Origin: JBEEMU01 sp043778315
GTDB taxonomy: Bacteria > Bacteroidota > Bacteroidia > Chitinophagales > Saprospiraceae
Direction of reading: 5' to 3'
NCBI GenBank assembly: GCA_043778315.1
Contig: JAYWGJ010000354.1
Location: forward strand, 1 to 17,292
Length of the DNA stretch: 17,292 bases
Below the pieces are notes generated by a model. It had not been told where the DNA came from and made no database searches. It saw only the letters and a program-made list of their open reading frames with translations. Positions 14,381 through 17,292 of this stretch are shown in pieces (position 1 is the stretch's first letter; every line of letters begins with the position of its first letter). The translations under genes were made by a program, and so were the position numbers.

Positions 14381-14408
14381 TTGTTTCAAAAAAAATGATG
14401 TAACTTTG
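14381..14408 (+). promoter_or_regulatory. Predicted promoter of the modification operon
   Basis: A TTG -33 element (14381-14383, in a TTTTTG context) and a -7 element TAACTTTG (14401-14408) are separated by 17 bases, a good Bacteroidota promoter. Transcription would begin near 14413, giving a ~100-base leader. A small palindrome, TTGAAA (14366-14371) with TTTCAA (14384-14389), overlaps the -33 region and could be an operator, though no controller gene is visible in the window. Confidence 0.65.
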
Positions 14409-14514
14409 TGGTTTGAAATGCGATATAAGTAGAAAAGGGTTGGTAAACAATTGTGATAAAAAAGCGTAAGGAATATTACAAAAAATAGTAGTAATTAATT
14501 TTAAAGCAAAACAA

Positions 14515-15492
14515 ATGGAAAAAAAAGCCGCAAATAACAATTTACATTCAGCAAAAACAAATAAGAAAGACGAGTTTTATACCCAAATTTCTGACATAGA
14601 AAAAGAGCTGAAACACTACAGAAACCACTTTAAAGATAAAGTGGTTTTGTGCAATTGCGATGATCCTTTTGTAAGCAATTTTTTTAAATATTTCGGACTC
14701 AATTTTGACAAATTGGGGTTAAAAAAGCTGATTACGACCTGCTATAAGAGCCAAGAACGCGACTTTTTCAGTAAACACGATTCTGAAAAAGCAATTTGGC
14801 TGGAATATACAGGAGATAGAAATGGAAATAGCATACCCGACCCCGAAGAAATTGGTATAAAATATTTTCAAGGTGATGGCGATTTTCGGAATAAAGAATG
14901 TATTGAACTTTTAAGAGAGGTTGATATTGTGGTCACAAATCCGCCATTTTCTCTTTTTAGAGAATATGTGGCGCAATTAATTGAACATGATAAGAAATTT
15001 GTAATCATAGGACACCAAAACGCAATTACTTACAGAGAAATTTTTCCTTTAATAAAAGAAAATAAATTGTGGTTAGGTTTTGGTTTTAATAGAAATATGG
15101 CACATTTTGTAAGTAAACATTATGTTGATTATGCCACTGACCTTGACCACAAAGAAGGCATGATAAGGGTATCAGGCGTTGTTTGGTACACTAATATGGA
15201 TATTGATAAACGTCACGAAGATTTAATACTTTACAAAAAATATACGCCTGAAGAATACCCAACGTATGATAATTATGATGCAATAAATGTGGATAAAACA
15301 AAAGATATTCCAATGGACTATGCAGGCATAATGGGCGTTCCAATTACCTTTATGGATAAATACAATCCTGACCAATTTGAAATAATTGGACAAATGGTAA
15401 CAACAAAAATAGATGAATTTAATTTTGGCTACCCCTATGTAAATGGTGCAAAGATTTATGCACGAATTTTAATCAAAAACAAAAAAATATGA
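14515..15492 (+). CDS. EcoRI-family adenine-specific DNA methyltransferase
   Basis: A 325-residue protein of the EcoRI methylase family, which transfers a methyl group from S-adenosylmethionine to N6 of adenine. Seen: KKDEFYTQISDIEKELKHY at 17-35, VVLCNCDDPFVSNFFKYF at 43-60 (an SAM-binding region characteristic of this family), LGLKKLITTCYKSQ, and the catalytic NPPF at 142-145 preceded by DIVV. Length matches M.EcoRI-type enzymes. The recognition sequence cannot be read from the protein. It begins ~200 bases after tRNA-Ser, behind its own promoter, and its stop overlaps the start of the DUF262-HNH gene by four bases, implying translational coupling. Arginine codons are mainly AGA, unlike the CGC-rich queG, and the gene is AT-rich; both point to horizontal acquisition. 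Confidence 0.93.
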   Translation: MEKKAANNNLHSAKTNKKDEFYTQISDIEKELKHYRNHFKDKVVLCNCDDPFVSNFFKYFGLNFDKLGLKKLITTCYKSQERDFFSKHDSEKAIWLEYTGDRNGNSIPDPEEIGIKYFQGDGDFRNKECIELLREVDIVVTNPPFSLFREYVAQLIEHDKKFVIIGHQNAITYREIFPLIKENKLWLGFGFNRNMAHFVSKHYVDYATDLDHKEGMIRVSGVVWYTNMDIDKRHEDLILYKKYTPEEYPTYDNYDAINVDKTKDIPMDYAGIMGVPITFMDKYNPDQFEIIGQMVTTKIDEFNFGYPYVNGAKIYARILIKNKKI

Positions 15493-16574
15493 AAATAGAA
15501 CTCAAAGAAATCACAATTCAAGAATTATCAAAAGACTTTCAAGACAACAACGAAAATGGCGTAGTTGGTTTTGGTGGTAAATTGGATATTCGTCCACCCT
15601 ATCAGCGTGAATTTATTTATAAAGACAAACAACGTAGTGCCGTCATCAATACTATTACAAAAGACTTTCCTTTGAATGTGATGTATTGGGCAGTGCGGGA
15701 TGACGGAACTTTTGAAGTGATAGACGGACAGCAAAGGACTATCTCAATTTGTCAGTATATCAATGGTGATTTTCTCTACGAGGACAGATATTTTCATAAC
15801 CTAAAAGCGGACGAAAAAGAGCAAATATTAGACTATAAACTCATGGTGTATTTGTGCAGTGGCACAGAAAGCGAAAAACTGGAATGGTTTAGAACCATAA
15901 ACATAGCGGGCGAAAAACTAACTGACCAAGAATTGCGCAACGCTGTATATACGGGTTCGTGGGTAGCAGATGCAAAACGATATTTTAGTAAAATTGGCTG
16001 TGCTGCGTTTGGGATCGGTAGCGATTATGTGAGCGGCTCACCGATTAGACAAGAATATTTGGAAACTGCCATTGATTGGATTTCGGAAAATAAGATTGAA
16101 CAGTATATGGCAACACATCAGCACGACCCAAACGCAACAGCTTTGTGGTTGTACTTTCAGTCTGTAATTAGTTGGGTTAATGCAACTTTTACGGTAAAAC
16201 GTAAAAAATTTATGAAAGGTATTGCGTGGGGCTTGCTTTACAATAAATATAAAGATGTCGTTTATGATACCAAAGCGATTGAAGCAGAAACCGCTAAACT
16301 GATTGCAGATGACGACGTAGAGAGAAAAAGTGGAATTTATGCCTATATTTTGACCAGAGACGAACGGTATTTAGGTATTCGTACTTTCTCTGACAGCCTA
16401 AAACAAAAGGTTTACGAAAAGCAAAATGGTAATTGTATAGTATGCAAAAAGCATTTTGATATTGCAGCAATGGAAGGCGACCATATCACGCCTTGGCACG
16501 AAGGCGGTAAAACCGTAGAGGCAAACTGCCAAATGTTATGCAAAGAAGATAATCGACGAAAAGGTGGGAGATAA
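15489..16574 (+). CDS. DUF262 domain protein with C-terminal HNH nuclease
   Basis: A 361-residue protein. The N-terminal DUF262 (ParB/Srx-like fold, as in GmrS and other defence nucleases) shows RPPYQREF at 35-42 and the hallmark IDGQQRT at 78-84, linked in relatives to nucleotide binding or hydrolysis. A helical middle follows. The C-terminus is an HNH endonuclease: CIVC (Cys316, Cys319), DHITPWH (331-337, putative catalytic His332), then Asn346 and the MLCKEDNRRKGG tail. The second zinc pair is atypical: Cys351 is present, but the position of the usual fourth Cys is Asp354; Cys347 could substitute. The protein should cut DNA, perhaps with the DUF262 part sensing modification or gating cleavage (inference). 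The ATG overlaps the methyltransferase stop by four bases. It occupies the slot of a restriction enzyme. Confidence 0.9.
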   Translation: MKIELKEITIQELSKDFQDNNENGVVGFGGKLDIRPPYQREFIYKDKQRSAVINTITKDFPLNVMYWAVRDDGTFEVIDGQQRTISICQYINGDFLYEDRYFHNLKADEKEQILDYKLMVYLCSGTESEKLEWFRTINIAGEKLTDQELRNAVYTGSWVADAKRYFSKIGCAAFGIGSDYVSGSPIRQEYLETAIDWISENKIEQYMATHQHDPNATALWLYFQSVISWVNATFTVKRKKFMKGIAWGLLYNKYKDVVYDTKAIEAETAKLIADDDVERKSGIYAYILTRDERYLGIRTFSDSLKQKVYEKQNGNCIVCKKHFDIAAMEGDHITPWHEGGKTVEANCQMLCKEDNRRKGGR

Positions 16575-16593
16575 TAACCAAAAAAGTGAATCA

Positions 16594-17292
16594 ATGAAAG
16601 TAATCATTCCACCAATAAAAAGTCAGGGCATAAAAACCAAGTTAGTTCCATGGATTATGGAGCTTGCGCCAAAGGGGACAGGAAAATGGATAGAACCGTT
16701 TTTGGGAACGGGCGTAGTGGCTTTCAACTCGGGCTATCAAGAAGCAATTTTGAATGATACGAACCCGCATATCATTAATTTTTACAAGCGCATTCAAGAT
16801 AAATCTATCAATGCGCCGTTGATGAAACAATACTTGGAGCAAGAAGGCGAGCTATTAAGTAGCGCAAAAAATGATGGGTATGAACATTATTTAAAGGTGC
16901 GTACCCGTTTTAATGGCGGCGAATTTTCGCCCTACGACTTTATTTTTCTCTCTCGGGCGGGTTTTAATGGAATGATGCGATTTAATAATAAAGGAAATTG
17001 GAATATCCCATTTTGTAAAAAACCAAACCGTTTTGCACAAGCATATATCACAAAAATAACTAATCAAGTTGCGAACGTTGCCCAAATTATTCAGGCAGAA
17101 CCAAAGTGGCTATTTCATAATAAATCTTTTGCCGAAATTATCCCTTTGGCAACAGAAAAGGACATTATTTACTGCGATCCGCCTTACTACGGCAGATACG
17201 TCGATTATTATAATGGCTGGACAGAAAAAGATGAAGCTCTTTTATTTCAGTTGCTGAGTGAAACAAAAGCAAAATTTGTACTTTCAACGTGG
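16594..17292 (+). CDS. D12/Dam-family adenine methyltransferase, 3' end missing
   Basis: The frame is open from the ATG at 16594 to the window end (233 codons), so the C-terminus lies outside. Seen: a KSQGIKTKLVPWI start as in Dam-type enzymes, SAM-binding motif I WIEPFLGTGVVAFN at 32-45, NDTNPHIINFY at 54-64 (Asp55), the segment RAGFNGMMRFNNKGNWNIPF at 121-140 typical of D12 enzymes, and catalytic DPPY at 195-198 (preceded by DIIYC). It methylates N6 of adenine; GATC is common in this family, but the target is not proven here. It starts 19 bases after the DUF262-HNH stop, so it is probably the third gene of the same operon. No start better than this ATG is seen. A partner restriction gene may follow beyond the window. 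Confidence 0.93.
   Translation, partial: MKVIIPPIKSQGIKTKLVPWIMELAPKGTGKWIEPFLGTGVVAFNSGYQEAILNDTNPHIINFYKRIQDKSINAPLMKQYLEQEGELLSSAKNDGYEHYLKVRTRFNGGEFSPYDFIFLSRAGFNGMMRFNNKGNWNIPFCKKPNRFAQAYITKITNQVANVAQIIQAEPKWLFHNKSFAEIIPLATEKDIIYCDPPYYGRYVDYYNGWTEKDEALLFQLLSETKAKFVLSTW

Noticed and set aside
14413..14514. Controller (C) gene or riboswitch in the leader of the modification operon
   Set aside because: The ~100-base leader is AT-rich with no open frame of useful length and no recognisable aptamer structure; only a small palindrome near the promoter is seen.

Overview
The window looks like a chromosomal segment of a Bacteroidota bacterium. The signs are an F1 ATP synthase beta subunit of that type, a secreted TlpA-like thioredoxin with a Bacteroidota-type N-terminal half, secreted TPR proteins, weak Shine-Dalgarno sequences, and a promoter -7 element TAnnTTTG (the known Bacteroidota consensus) found independently upstream of six transcription units. 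The species cannot be named from the sequence.

Layout. (1) Bases 1-4619, plus strand: a two-gene unit of a very large actin/Hsp70-fold ATPase (5' end outside the window) and a DUF58 membrane protein 20 bases later. (2) Bases 4620-6526: a repeat-rich block around one minus-strand gene for an Rpn-type PD-(D/E)XK nuclease. Two direct copies of a ~147-base multi-hairpin repeat bracket it; a MITE-like element with imperfect inverted ends abuts the left copy, and another long inverted repeat lies just past the end of rpn. (3) Bases 6527-7873, minus: a secreted TPR protein of unknown function. (4) Bases 8072-9580, minus: atpD standing alone, with its own promoter and terminator and no atpC beside it. 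(5) Bases 10008-14203, plus: a secreted TlpA-like thioredoxin, a secreted TPR protein and queG (epoxyqueuosine reductase). (6) Bases 14230-14317: tRNA-Ser(GGA) with a strong terminator. (7) Bases 14515-17292, plus: a tightly packed, AT-rich DNA modification/restriction operon: an EcoRI-type adenine methyltransferase, a DUF262-HNH nuclease overlapping it by four bases, and a D12/Dam-type adenine methyltransferase cut by the window end.

The most interesting part is the last block. It sits directly downstream of a tRNA gene, differs in base and arginine-codon use from its left neighbours, has a good promoter, and pairs two different N6-adenine methyltransferase families with a DUF262-HNH protein in the place where a classical restriction enzyme would be. 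It is best read as a candidate non-canonical restriction-modification or defence system whose right end is not visible. The second point of interest is the repeat architecture around rpn, where repeats also appear to serve as transcription terminators for flanking genes.
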